DNA of 14,237 bases from SIG450 sp045658425 (GTDB lineage Bacteria > Bacillota > Clostridia > UMGS1840 > HGM11507): positions 1-14,237 of the forward strand of contig JAZOVB010000069.1 in NCBI GenBank assembly GCA_045658425.1. Reading direction: 5' to 3'. Both the position numbers and the translations under genes were made by a program. This document shows positions 1 to 6,958 of this stretch, piece by piece. Position 1 is the first letter of the stretch. Each line of letters starts with the position of its first letter. Under the pieces are notes generated by a model that was given only the letters and a program-made list of their open reading frames with translations, did not search any database and had not been told where the DNA came from.

Positions 1-379
1 GGATATTGAAAAAAATCAGTGTGTTCTTGTAAGAAGAGATACAAGAGAAAAGATTATTGTTTCTCTTGACGAGCTTGAAACTAAAGTGGGAGAGCTTCTT
101 GAAGATATTCAGAATTCTCTGTTTACTAAAGCTCTTAACCATCGGGAAGAAACAACAAATGTTGCTAAAACTTACGATGAATTTAAAGAAATTGTCGCTT
201 CTAAGCCCGGTTTTGTAAAAGCTATGTGGTGCGGTGATGTTGAATGTGAAAATAAAATCAAAGAGGATACTACTGCCACTGCAAGATGTATGCCTTTTGA
301 GCAGGAAGAATTGTCTGAAACTTGTGTTTGTTGTGGTAAAAAAGCTAAGACAATGGTATATTGGGGCAAAGCTTATTAA
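1..379 (+). CDS. proS: Prolyl-tRNA synthetase, C-terminal end (partial)
   Basis: This is the 3' end of a gene that begins before the window; the reading frame is open from base 2. ProRS charges tRNA-Pro with proline in the cytoplasm. The visible ~125 residues match the C-terminal part of the archaeal/eukaryote-like (type 3) ProRS. The end of the anticodon-binding domain is recognisable from the start (DIEKNQCVLVRRDTREK). It is followed by the small C-terminal zinc-type domain, with cysteines in the segments MWCGDVECE and ETCVCCGK, and the protein ends in the aromatic YWGKAY typical of this group. The type 3 enzyme occurs in many clostridia in place of the longer bacterial ProRS with an editing insertion. 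A hairpin terminator follows 19 bases after the stop. The C-terminal signature makes the call secure, though the catalytic core is not in view. Confidence 0.93.
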   Translation, partial: DIEKNQCVLVRRDTREKIIVSLDELETKVGELLEDIQNSLFTKALNHREETTNVAKTYDEFKEIVASKPGFVKAMWCGDVECENKIKEDTTATARCMPFEQEELSETCVCCGKKAKTMVYWGKAY

Positions 380-397
380 AACTAAAATTAATCAAAT

Positions 398-426
398 AAA
401 AACTTCGTCACTGGCGAAGTTTTTTT
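398..426 (+). terminator. Rho-independent terminator of proS
   Basis: The stem AAAAACTTCG / CGAAGTTTTT has a 7-base loop (TCACTGG), and the 3' arm runs straight into a T-run (420-426). It lies just after the proS stop and separates proS from the LysR-tdh-kbl operon. Confidence 0.88.
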
Positions 427-467
427 GATATTAGAAAAATTGAATGTTTGCAATAGTTATTATATAT

Positions 468-496
468 TTGTCAATTTGGGAAAAATAAGATATACT
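468..496 (+). promoter_or_regulatory. Sigma-A-type promoter of the LysR-tdh-kbl operon
   Basis: The -35 is TTGTCA (468-473) and the -10 is TATACT (491-496), with an ideal 17-base spacer. The predicted start near 503 would leave a leader of only about 16 bases, beginning at the ribosome site AAGGGTGG (504-511). Both boxes match the vegetative consensus well, and a terminator sits just upstream. Confidence 0.75.
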
Positions 497-518
497 ATGT
501 AAGAAGGGTGGTTTATTT

Positions 519-1433
519 ATGACTATACAACAATGTAAATATGTGCTGGAAATTGCAAAATGCGGTTCCTTCAGCGAAGCTGCCAAACAGCTTTTTATAG
601 CTCAGTCATCTCTTTCTGTAAGTATAAAATCTTTAGAGAAGGAGCTGAATATAAAAATTTTTGAGCGTCAGGGAACAGGTGTTTATCTTACCGATGAAGG
701 TGCCGAGTTTATAAAGTATGCAAGTCAGATTTGCGAAAATAATGATTTTGTAATGGAAAGATATCGTGATAATGATATTAACAAAAAGCTTTATATTGCA
801 ACTCAGCATTATGATTTTATTGCGGATATATTCGGAAATTTCCTTAAAACTGTAAAAAGCGAAAAATACCGTTTTTCAATAAGGGAAATTGAAACTCATA
901 ATGTTATAAAGGATGTTGAAACAGGACATTGTGATATAGGAATAATAGCCATTAAAGAGGGTGATTACGAAATTATGAAAAGGTATCTTGGGACTAAGAA
1001 GATAACCTTTAACGAATTTTTAACAGTATCACCTCATGTGTTTGTCAGAAAAGAACACCCACTTGCGGATTGTGAAAAATTAAGTACCAAGGATTTGAAG
1101 GAATACCCCTATGTGTCTTATGAGCAGGGAGAGCATAACAGCTCCTTCTTTACCGAGGAGCTTATGGATACAACTTATATTGATAAGCATATTGAAATCA
1201 GTGACAGAGCGACTCTTATGAATGTACTTATGCTCACTGACTCATTTACAATAGGAACGGGTATAATGCCCTCGGCTCTTAATAAAGGAGATATAGTAAG
1301 TATTCCCTTTGAAAGAGAAGAAGCATATATTATAGGCTATCTTTTAAATGATGAAAGAAAGGTTTCTCCTGTGGCAACACCATTTATAGAGCTTCTTAAA
1401 AATACAGTAATAGGAAAGGAAATAAAAAAATGA
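519..1433 (+). CDS. LysR-family transcriptional regulator
   Basis: This 304-residue protein has the normal LysR-type length. Residues 1-62 form the winged helix-turn-helix, with the family pattern CGSFSEAAKQLFIAQSSLSVSIKSLE shown here as its key parts: AAKQL, the recognition segment SSLSVSIKSLE, and FERQGTGVYLTDEG for the wing. Residues ~88-300 form the periplasmic-binding-like effector domain, which includes VFVRKEHPLA. The start is supported by AAGGGTGG 7 bases upstream and a good promoter. The gene is first in an operon, and its TGA overlaps the ATG of tdh, so regulator and enzymes are co-transcribed and probably translationally coupled. I infer that it controls tdh-kbl in response to threonine or a related metabolite. 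The effector is not visible in the sequence. This arrangement differs from the common divergent LysR layout. Confidence 0.9.
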   Translation: MTIQQCKYVLEIAKCGSFSEAAKQLFIAQSSLSVSIKSLEKELNIKIFERQGTGVYLTDEGAEFIKYASQICENNDFVMERYRDNDINKKLYIATQHYDFIADIFGNFLKTVKSEKYRFSIREIETHNVIKDVETGHCDIGIIAIKEGDYEIMKRYLGTKKITFNEFLTVSPHVFVRKEHPLADCEKLSTKDLKEYPYVSYEQGEHNSSFFTEELMDTTYIDKHIEISDRATLMNVLMLTDSFTIGTGIMPSALNKGDIVSIPFEREEAYIIGYLLNDERKVSPVATPFIELLKNTVIGKEIKK

Positions 1434-2464
1434 AAGCACTAGTAAAAAAATATCCTGAAAAAGGTCTATGGTTAGAGGATGTTCCAGAGCCGATAACCGG
1501 TAGTAATGATGTAAAGATAAAAATACATAAAACTGCTATTTGCGGTACTGATTTACATATTTATAACTGGGATGAGTGGTCACAGAAAACCATAAAAACA
1601 CCTCTTGTTATCGGACACGAATATGTTGGCGAAATTGTTGAACTTGGTGAAAATGTTACCGAATGGAAAATTGGTGATTTAGTATCAGGAGAAGGTCATA
1701 TCGTATGTGGCAGATGCAGAAACTGTCTTGCCGGAAACGGACATCTTTGTAAAGATACTGTTGGAGTTGGTGTAAACCGTAACGGTGCTTTTGCCGAATA
1801 CCTTGTAATTCCGAAAGAAAATGTAAGAAAGTGTGAAAAGGATATTCCGGAGGAAATGTACTCGATTTTTGACCCATTTGGAAATGCGGTGCATACAGCA
1901 CTTTCCTTTGATTTAACAGGTGAGGATGTACTTATAACAGGTGCAGGACCTATCGGTATTATGGCAGCAGCTGTATGTAAGCATGTAGGGGCAAGACGAG
2001 TTGTTATTACAGATATAAATGATGATAGACTTGAACTTGCAAAAAAGCTCGGTATACAGTATACTGTCAATACTCTTAAAGAAGATTTATCTGTTATTAT
2101 GGAAAAGCTTTCAATCAAGGAGGGCTTTGATATCGGTCTTGAAATGTCAGGGAGCGAAATTGCTTTAAATACAATGATAGATCACATGATACATGGCGGG
2201 AAAATTGCACTTTTGGGAATACTTAAAAGTGACAGTAAAGTTGACTGGTCAAAGATAATATTTAACGGTCTTATTATAAAAGGCATATACGGAAGAGAAA
2301 TGCATGAAACCTGGTACAAAATGTCCGCAATGCTTCAGAGTGGTCTTGATATATCAAATATAATAACACACCGTATGAATATTAAAGATTATGAAAAAGG
2401 CTTCGAAGCTATGAACAGCGGAAAAAGCGGAAAAGTTATTTTAGACTGGACGGAGGAAAATTAA
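1430..2464 (+). CDS. tdh: L-threonine 3-dehydrogenase
   Basis: This zinc-dependent medium-chain dehydrogenase oxidises L-threonine to 2-amino-3-ketobutyrate with NAD+. At 344 residues it is close to the standard length. Catalytic-zinc residues sit in AICGTDLH (C38, T40, H43) and IGHEY (H63, E64). The structural zinc knuckle is C93, C96, C99 and C107 (VCGRCRNC...LC), the numbering I recall for the E. coli enzyme. The nucleotide-binding motif is GAGPIG (171-176), and FDPFGNAVHTAL is a Tdh signature that separates it from other alcohol and sorbitol dehydrogenases. The ATG overlaps the LysR stop by 4 bases, and its ribosome site GGAAAGGA lies inside the LysR gene. The next gene, kbl, encodes the enzyme that consumes the unstable product. 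That pairing makes the call very firm. Confidence 0.96.
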   Translation: MKALVKKYPEKGLWLEDVPEPITGSNDVKIKIHKTAICGTDLHIYNWDEWSQKTIKTPLVIGHEYVGEIVELGENVTEWKIGDLVSGEGHIVCGRCRNCLAGNGHLCKDTVGVGVNRNGAFAEYLVIPKENVRKCEKDIPEEMYSIFDPFGNAVHTALSFDLTGEDVLITGAGPIGIMAAAVCKHVGARRVVITDINDDRLELAKKLGIQYTVNTLKEDLSVIMEKLSIKEGFDIGLEMSGSEIALNTMIDHMIHGGKIALLGILKSDSKVDWSKIIFNGLIIKGIYGREMHETWYKMSAMLQSGLDISNIITHRMNIKDYEKGFEAMNSGKSGKVILDWTEEN

Positions 2465-2465
2465 T

Positions 2466-3647
2466 ATGAAAACAGCACTTAAATATTTTAAAGAAACCTG
2501 TGAGGAAATAAACAGGGAAGGGCTTACTAAAAACGAAAAGATTATAACCTCACCTCAAGGAGCAAAGGTTGATTTATCTGACGGCAAAAAGGTTGTAAAT
2601 ATGTGTGCCAACAACTACCTTGGTCTTGGTAATAACCCGCAGGTTATAGAAGCTGCAAAGGAAAGTTATTCAAAATACGGTTACGGTCTTTCTTCCGTTC
2701 GTTTTATCTGCGGAACACAGAAGGTTCATAAGGATTTAGAGAAAAAATTAAGTGAATTCTTAGGTACTGACGATACCATACTTTATTCTTCTTGTTTCGA
2801 TGCAAACGGGGGACTTTTTGAAACACTTCTTACCGAGCAGGATGCGGTTATAAGTGATGAACTTAACCACGCAAGTATTATTGACGGTGTAAGACTGTGT
2901 AAAGCAAAACGCTTCCGTTATAAAAATAATAATATGGATGACCTTCGCGCAAAGCTTGAGGAAGCAAAGGATTGTCGTATCAAGCTTATCGCAACCGATG
3001 GCGTGTTTTCGATGGACGGAATAGTTGCTGACTTAAAAAGCATCTGTGACCTTGCTGATGAATACGATGCACTTGTAATGGTTGATGACAGTCATGCAAC
3101 AGGTTTTATGGGTGCAACCGGAAGAGGTACTCCTGAGCATTGCGGAGTATCCGGCAGAGTGGATATTATAACGGGTACATTCGGTAAAGCTCTTGGCGGT
3201 GCATCCGGCGGTTTTACCTCAGGAAGAAAGGAAATAATAGACCTTCTTCGTCAGCGTTCAAGACCATATCTATTCTCAAATACACTTGCTCCTGCAGTAG
3301 CATCAGGTTCTTTGAAAGTTCTTGAAATTATAGAAAATGACCTTTCCATGAGAGAAAAGCTTTTTGAGAATACAAAACTGTTTGCTGAAAAAGTAAAGGA
3401 AATCGGACTTGATGTTATAAATGGGGGAACTCCTATTATCCCTGTAATGCTTTATGATGAACATAAAGCTGTTGAAATGGCAAAGCGTATGATGGAAAAG
3501 GGCGTTTATGTAGTAGCCTTTTCTTATCCGGTTGTGCCGAAGGGAAAAGCAAGAATCAGAACCCAGCTTTCTGCTGCACTTGATAAAGAAGATATTTTAT
3601 ATATAGTTGATTGCTTTAAACAGGTAAAAGAGGAAATGGGACTATAA
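2466..3647 (+). CDS. kbl: 2-amino-3-ketobutyrate CoA ligase (glycine C-acetyltransferase)
   Basis: This PLP enzyme of the alpha-oxoamine synthase family cleaves 2-amino-3-ketobutyrate with CoA to glycine and acetyl-CoA. It has 393 residues, the usual size. The Schiff-base lysine is K241 in GTFGKALGGASGG. The PLP-contacting residues D207 and H210 lie in MVDDSHATGFMG, with H135 in DELNHASIIDG. The N-terminal segment NNYLGLGNNPQV and the SVRFICGTQKVHK segment favour Kbl over 8-amino-7-oxononanoate synthase or 5-aminolevulinate synthase. The start lies one base after the tdh stop, with GGAGG (2453-2457) just upstream, so the two genes form one translational unit. Together they make a complete threonine-to-glycine catabolic route. 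A terminator follows. Confidence 0.96.
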   Translation: MKTALKYFKETCEEINREGLTKNEKIITSPQGAKVDLSDGKKVVNMCANNYLGLGNNPQVIEAAKESYSKYGYGLSSVRFICGTQKVHKDLEKKLSEFLGTDDTILYSSCFDANGGLFETLLTEQDAVISDELNHASIIDGVRLCKAKRFRYKNNNMDDLRAKLEEAKDCRIKLIATDGVFSMDGIVADLKSICDLADEYDALVMVDDSHATGFMGATGRGTPEHCGVSGRVDIITGTFGKALGGASGGFTSGRKEIIDLLRQRSRPYLFSNTLAPAVASGSLKVLEIIENDLSMREKLFENTKLFAEKVKEIGLDVINGGTPIIPVMLYDEHKAVEMAKRMMEKGVYVVAFSYPVVPKGKARIRTQLSAALDKEDILYIVDCFKQVKEEMGL

Positions 3648-3718
3648 TTTTTATAACGACTACAATTTTGTTTTTAATGCGATAATAAGAAAGGCTTAAG
3701 CCTGAAGTGTCTTAAAAT

Positions 3719-3769
3719 AAATTGCTGAAGTAAAAATGGCTAAAAACCAGCTTCTTCGGCAATTTTTTT
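3719..3769 (+). terminator. Rho-independent terminator of the tdh-kbl operon
   Basis: The stem AAATTGCTGAAG (3719-3730) pairs with CTTCGGCAATTT (3754-3765), 12 pairs with one G-T wobble. The 23-base loop may carry a small inner helix, and the 3' arm continues into a T7 run (3763-3769). It lies ~70 bases after the kbl stop. Confidence 0.82.
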
Positions 3770-3840
3770 ATGGAAGAAATTTAAAGAGATTTTAATTTTT
3801 GATTATCGGAACCTGTGTTGTATTCATTTTATCTTGTTGC

Positions 3841-3868
3841 TTGACATTATGGGAATTTTATATATAAT
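3841..3868 (+). promoter_or_regulatory. Near-consensus sigma-A promoter of nagA
   Basis: The -35 is TTGACA (3841-3846) and the -10 is TATAAT (3863-3868), both perfect, with a 16-base spacer. The predicted start near 3875 gives a leader of about 55 bases to the ATG at 3930. The promoter lies within the longest possible upstream extension of the nagA frame (start at 3834), which argues against that longer start. Confidence 0.8.
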
Positions 3869-3929
3869 TAAACACAGAGATAAAAAATTTAATAATAAGG
3901 TACAGGCGATAAACGGGAGGACTTGTAAA

Positions 3930-5051
3930 ATGATACTTAAAAACGGATTGGTAATGTGCGATGATTTTAAGTTGAGAAAAAAAGATATAAAAATAGAAAA
4001 CGGTATTATAGCCGAAATCGGGGATAAAATTGACGGAGATAATGTAAAAGACTTTTCAGGAAAATATATTCTTCCGGGTTTTATCGATACTCATATTCAC
4101 GGTTCATTTGGTGTAAGAGTAAGTGATAAAGATGCTGATTATGATAAGCTTTGCAGGTTTCTTGCGAGCCGGGGTATAACCTCTTTTGCGCCTACAACAG
4201 CATCCTCAACAATAGACAGCCTTGTAAGCCAGGTTGCAACTGCTAAGAAAAATGCGGATAATAAGGCAGGGTGTAAAGTATACGGTATTCATCTTGAAGG
4301 ACCGTTTTTAAATAAATTGTTTAAGGGCGCAATGAATGAGGAATGTATAGTTTCTCCATCAGCAGAAGCCTTTGATAAGCTTTGGGAAGCGGGAGGAGGA
4401 CTTATAAAAATTATTTCTATGGCACCTGAAGTCCCCGGCGGAATGGAATTTGTGGAGTATGCCGTAAAAAAAGGAATATCAGTTTCGATAGGTCATACCA
4501 ATGCAACATATGATGAAGCTAAGCTAAGCTTTGATAAGGGGATAAGTCAGGCAACTCATACCTTTAATGCTATGCGACCTTATAATCACAGAGAACCGGG
4601 AGTTCTTGGTGCTGTTTTGACTGACGAACGAATTAAATGTGAAATGATATGTGATTATGTTCATCTACATGAAAAAACAAACGAAATTATATACAGACTA
4701 AAGGGTGCAGATAACATAAATATAATAAGCGATTCAGAAGTAATGACAGGTGTCGATGTAACCGAATTTGAAGCGGACGGATATATGCATTATATAAAAG
4801 ACGGGGTAATCCGTCTTGCTGATGGTACCATTTCGGGAAGTGCTAAAACTATGGCAGACGGCGTTAAGAATCTTCTTTTGTCCGGATTGCCGATAGGCGA
4901 TGTATCTAAAATGGCATCTAAAAACCCTGCACAGACTCTTTCTGTATATGATATAACAGGCAGTATAAAGGTTGGTAAATGTGCCGATATAACAATCCTT
5001 GATGCTGACTATACAGTTGTTAAAACATTTGTTGACGGAAAGGAATATTAA
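3930..5051 (+). CDS. nagA: N-acetylglucosamine-6-phosphate deacetylase
   Basis: NagA is a metal-dependent amidohydrolase that removes acetate from GlcNAc-6-P to give glucosamine-6-P in the cytoplasm. I chose the ATG at 3930 (373 residues) over in-frame upstream starts for three reasons: GGGAGG sits at 3915-3920, nine bases ahead; the promoter lies upstream; and MILKNGLVM is a typical family N-terminus. Motifs in order are GFIDTHIHG (H55, H57), HLEGPFLN with metal ligand E123, KGAMN, SIGHTNA (H189), ATHTFNAM (H210), DYVHLH (H245), and ISDSEVMTGV with the likely catalytic D268. All expected catalytic residues are present. No nagB is seen next door. The stop overlaps the ATG of a decayed isomerase gene (TAATG). 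A GH20 hexosaminidase 2 kb downstream fits the same amino-sugar pathway. Confidence 0.94.
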   Translation: MILKNGLVMCDDFKLRKKDIKIENGIIAEIGDKIDGDNVKDFSGKYILPGFIDTHIHGSFGVRVSDKDADYDKLCRFLASRGITSFAPTTASSTIDSLVSQVATAKKNADNKAGCKVYGIHLEGPFLNKLFKGAMNEECIVSPSAEAFDKLWEAGGGLIKIISMAPEVPGGMEFVEYAVKKGISVSIGHTNATYDEAKLSFDKGISQATHTFNAMRPYNHREPGVLGAVLTDERIKCEMICDYVHLHEKTNEIIYRLKGADNINIISDSEVMTGVDVTEFEADGYMHYIKDGVIRLADGTISGSAKTMADGVKNLLLSGLPIGDVSKMASKNPAQTLSVYDITGSIKVGKCADITILDADYTVVKTFVDGKEY

Positions 5052-5428
5052 TGTTGGAAGTTATGAAAATATCAACCGAGATTTCATCCATAGCCAAAAT
5101 TACAGGTGAAGAAAAGGCGGTAGATCTTTGTGCCAAAGCAGGTTTTGATGCCTGTGCCACACCTGAAAGCTTTAATGCACATCTTGACGCTGTAAATGAC
5201 GATTTTTTTGTTGCCTGCCTTGATATCGGCCATGCGGAAATGAAAGGCGGTGAAACAACAGCTGTTGAAATGATTTCAGCTCTTGGTGACAGACTCCGGG
5301 CTCTGCATATCCATGATAATGATAAATTTCACGACTCTCATCAGATTCCTTTTTCTATGGATATTGATTTTAAAAGAATAGCAGAAGCTCTGAAAAACTC
5401 GGCGAAAAAGATAATCTTCATATTGTAA
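5051..5428 (+). pseudogene. Sugar-phosphate isomerase/epimerase remnant (xylose isomerase-like TIM barrel)
   Basis: The frame encodes only 125 residues, where the family usually has about 260-290. The first ~35 residues (MKISTEISSIAKITG from the Met at 5063, then AVDLCAKAGFDA) match the family N-terminus. The text then jumps directly, near 5148-5158, to the late part of the barrel: ACATPESFNAHLD, FFVACLDIGHAEM with its metal-type D and H, and LGDRLRALHIHDND. The central barrel strands and their metal-binding glutamate are absent, so an in-frame deletion of well over 100 codons is inferred. The C-terminus is also lost: after RIAEALKN the frame ends in an unrelated tail (SAKKIIFIL). The start overlaps the nagA stop, so it was probably the second gene of a nagA operon. 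It could be translated but should not form a working barrel. Confidence 0.82.
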
Positions 5429-5514
5429 AATACGGAGGACACCCAAATGAAGAAGGGTGTAAAATCTGGGCTGATGCCTTGTTTGAGGAATTGAGAAAAA
5501 ATAAAATACTTTAA
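5398..5514 (+). pseudogene. C-terminal remnant of an SGNH/GDSL-type hydrolase
   Basis: In a different frame from the isomerase remnant, and overlapping its last codons, lie about 38 codons ending in a TAA at 5512. They read HPNEEGCKIWADALFEEL near the end, the characteristic C-terminal block of SGNH/GDSL esterases, where the catalytic histidine sits in a D-x-x-H-P-N motif. Here the text before it is KYGGHPN, so the usual aspartate appears to be missing, possibly replaced by tyrosine. No start codon, ribosome site or remaining catalytic blocks are present upstream. I read it as the tail of a gene whose body was deleted, with the same event removing the end of the isomerase. The family call rests on a short motif, so it is moderate. 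Confidence 0.6.
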
Positions 5515-5517
5515 TTA

Positions 5518-5562
5518 CAAACAGGAGTTTTTACCTTAAGGTAAAAGCTCCTGTTTGTTTTC
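5518..5562 (+). terminator. Large palindromic hairpin, probable (bi)directional terminator
   Basis: The arms CAAACAGGAG (5518-5527) and CTCCTGTTTG (5548-5557) are perfect complements. They continue inward through TTTTACC / GGTAAAA (5529-5535, 5540-5546) with one G-T pair between, leaving a TTAA loop. This gives an 18-bp stem. On the + strand it is followed by TTTGTTTTC, a fair U-tract. On the - strand the tract is poor. The stop codon of the minus-strand LysR remnant falls in the loop (5536-5538). Confidence 0.75.
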
Positions 5563-5910
5563 ATTTATATGTTTTATAAAGTTCCTTACTTCTTTTTTGT
5601 TTTCATAGCTTTTCTTATTATATGTAAGCCCCGGGGTTCTTGTAAGAGGAGGAATAAGATTTTTGCAATCCACATCATTGCTTACGATTACTGATAACTG
5701 TGATAGTACGGCAATTCCCAAACCTTCATTTACCATATGTATTACCGAACTGTCATCCTGTGAATTAACATAAAATACTTCGGGAAATTCACTTGCGTCA
5801 ATGTAGCTTTTTATATTTCTGTCTTTTGCCATTATAAAAGAATAATCATAAAGCTCTTCGCGTTTTATTGTGTTCTGTTTTAATCTGTATGTTTTAGGGA
5901 AAGGCGACAA
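5536..5910 (-). pseudogene. C-terminal half of a LysR-type regulator (truncated)
   Basis: The 124 codons resemble only the second half of a LysR effector-binding domain: MAKDRNIKSYIDASEFP followed by SSVIHMVNEGLGIAVLSQL, the usual late alpha/beta segment, and a final charged helix. The helix-turn-helix and the first effector subdomain (about 165 residues) are missing. The only available start is a TTG at 5910 with no convincing ribosome site, and an in-frame stop lies two codons upstream (5914-5916). The remnant starts 27 bases after the end of the AraC gene on the same strand, so it might be carried on that transcript. It ends within a large palindrome. It cannot bind DNA as a LysR protein and is best treated as a dead fragment. 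It is not a duplicate of the intact LysR at 519, from which it differs clearly. Confidence 0.78.
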
Positions 5911-5937
5911 GCATTACTTAACACAAAAAACTTTTAT

Positions 5938-6855
5938 TTACATATTATATAACAGCTTTCTGTAGTGATATGGTGTAACCCCCTCAATTCTTTTGAAGAA
6001 TTTTATCAAGGAGGTAGTATCGTTATATCCTAAAATTTCTGCTATGTCTTCCAATGAATAATCAAGATTGATAAGATAATTTCTTATTAGTTTTCCCCGT
6101 TGATTTTTAATGTAATCTCCGGGCGATATATTAAGAGCGTTTGTAAATATTCTTGTCAGTTGTTTTGTAGACAGGTGAACATGTCTTGCCACTTCCTCTA
6201 CAGTAGTTGAAGCATTGATGTTTTCTTCAATATACTTAATTGCATCATTTATTCTCTGGTCATTATAACTTTTCTTAATCTGTATTTCGTTGTTTTCTAC
6301 TATAAGTCCAAATATATGTACCACAAGTGACAAAATGTTAAAAAGAACAAGATTTTTATAATCGGGAACTTTTTTAACATAACAATCAACAAGATTTTGA
6401 GCGAGTACTCTCATGATCTTTGGTGCTTTATATACAGTAATGTTTTTTGCCGCCTTCTCGGCAATCTCGTAAATATTTGTTTGCGGAATTATTTTTGGTG
6501 TAAGTGAGAATGAAAAGGATACTTTGGAAAAGTCAGGACTTTCAAGATTTATTTTGTGTTTGGTATCAGGAGGCATAAGGAGAAAATACCCTTTTTTTAA
6601 TGTAAATTGCTTTCCGTTTGAAAGCTCGTGCACAGCAGAACCGTTTAAAACATATTGAAGCTCGTAATTGTTAGGATGTTTATGATATATAGTTTGCTTG
6701 TATAAAGAATCTTTTCTCAAACAGTAGTTTGCATACAGCAAATCAAAAGAAAATAAATTGTTTTCGTAATTAAGTGAATGCTTATTGCTTTTATAAAATA
6801 TGTTTATATTTGTATTTGTATTTGTTTTTTTAGTTTGTGTATTATCTGTTTTCAT
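5938..6855 (-). CDS. AraC-family transcriptional regulator with cupin-type sensor domain
   Basis: This 305-residue protein starts at the ATG at 6855, with GGGAGG (6869-6864) eight bases upstream. A GTG at 6864 is in frame but overlaps that ribosome site, so it is less likely. Residues ~56-110 form a cupin-like N-terminal arm (YHKHPNNYELQYVL, then KKGYFLLMPPDTKHKI), expected to bind a small sugar-type ligand. Residues ~203-303 are the double helix-turn-helix AraC domain: AIKYIEENIN, VEEVARHVHLSTKQLTRIF, then LEDIAEILGYND and the closing FFKRIEGVTPYHYRK. It is divergent from the GH20 gene with 152 bases between starts, so it probably activates GH20 when an amino-sugar ligand is present. The N-terminus carries a run of Thr-Asn dipeptides encoded by a hexanucleotide repeat. 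Confidence 0.9.
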   Translation of the reverse strand: MKTDNTQTKKTNTNTNINIFYKSNKHSLNYENNLFSFDLLYANYCLRKDSLYKQTIYHKHPNNYELQYVLNGSAVHELSNGKQFTLKKGYFLLMPPDTKHKINLESPDFSKVSFSFSLTPKIIPQTNIYEIAEKAAKNITVYKAPKIMRVLAQNLVDCYVKKVPDYKNLVLFNILSLVVHIFGLIVENNEIQIKKSYNDQRINDAIKYIEENINASTTVEEVARHVHLSTKQLTRIFTNALNISPGDYIKNQRGKLIRNYLINLDYSLEDIAEILGYNDTTSLIKFFKRIEGVTPYHYRKLLYNM

Positions 6856-6875
6856 AAACAACACCTCCCAATATT

Positions 6876-6905
6876 ATATTAACAAATAGTATGCTTTTTT
6901 GTCAA
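6876..6905 (-). promoter_or_regulatory. Promoter of the AraC-type regulator gene
   Basis: On the minus strand, TTGACA (6905-6900) is followed by TTAATA at 17 bases or TAATAT at 18 bases. The predicted start near 6869-6870 falls at the ribosome site, giving a very short leader. The -35 is perfect and the -10 approximate. Confidence 0.6.
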
Positions 6906-6958
6906 TTATAATTAATATTAAATGTCTCAAAATGGCAATAAAAAGTCTTTGGGTGTCC

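Noticed and set aside
1696..2118. 140-codon open frame on the minus strand inside tdh
   Set aside because: It is fully covered by the well-supported tdh gene, has no domain-like pattern and no ribosome site, so it is a shadow frame.
3692..3703. Perfect 12-bp palindrome AGGCTTAAGCCT after kbl
   Set aside because: A single short palindrome with no T-run and no partner site; probably chance or a minor fold upstream of the real terminator.
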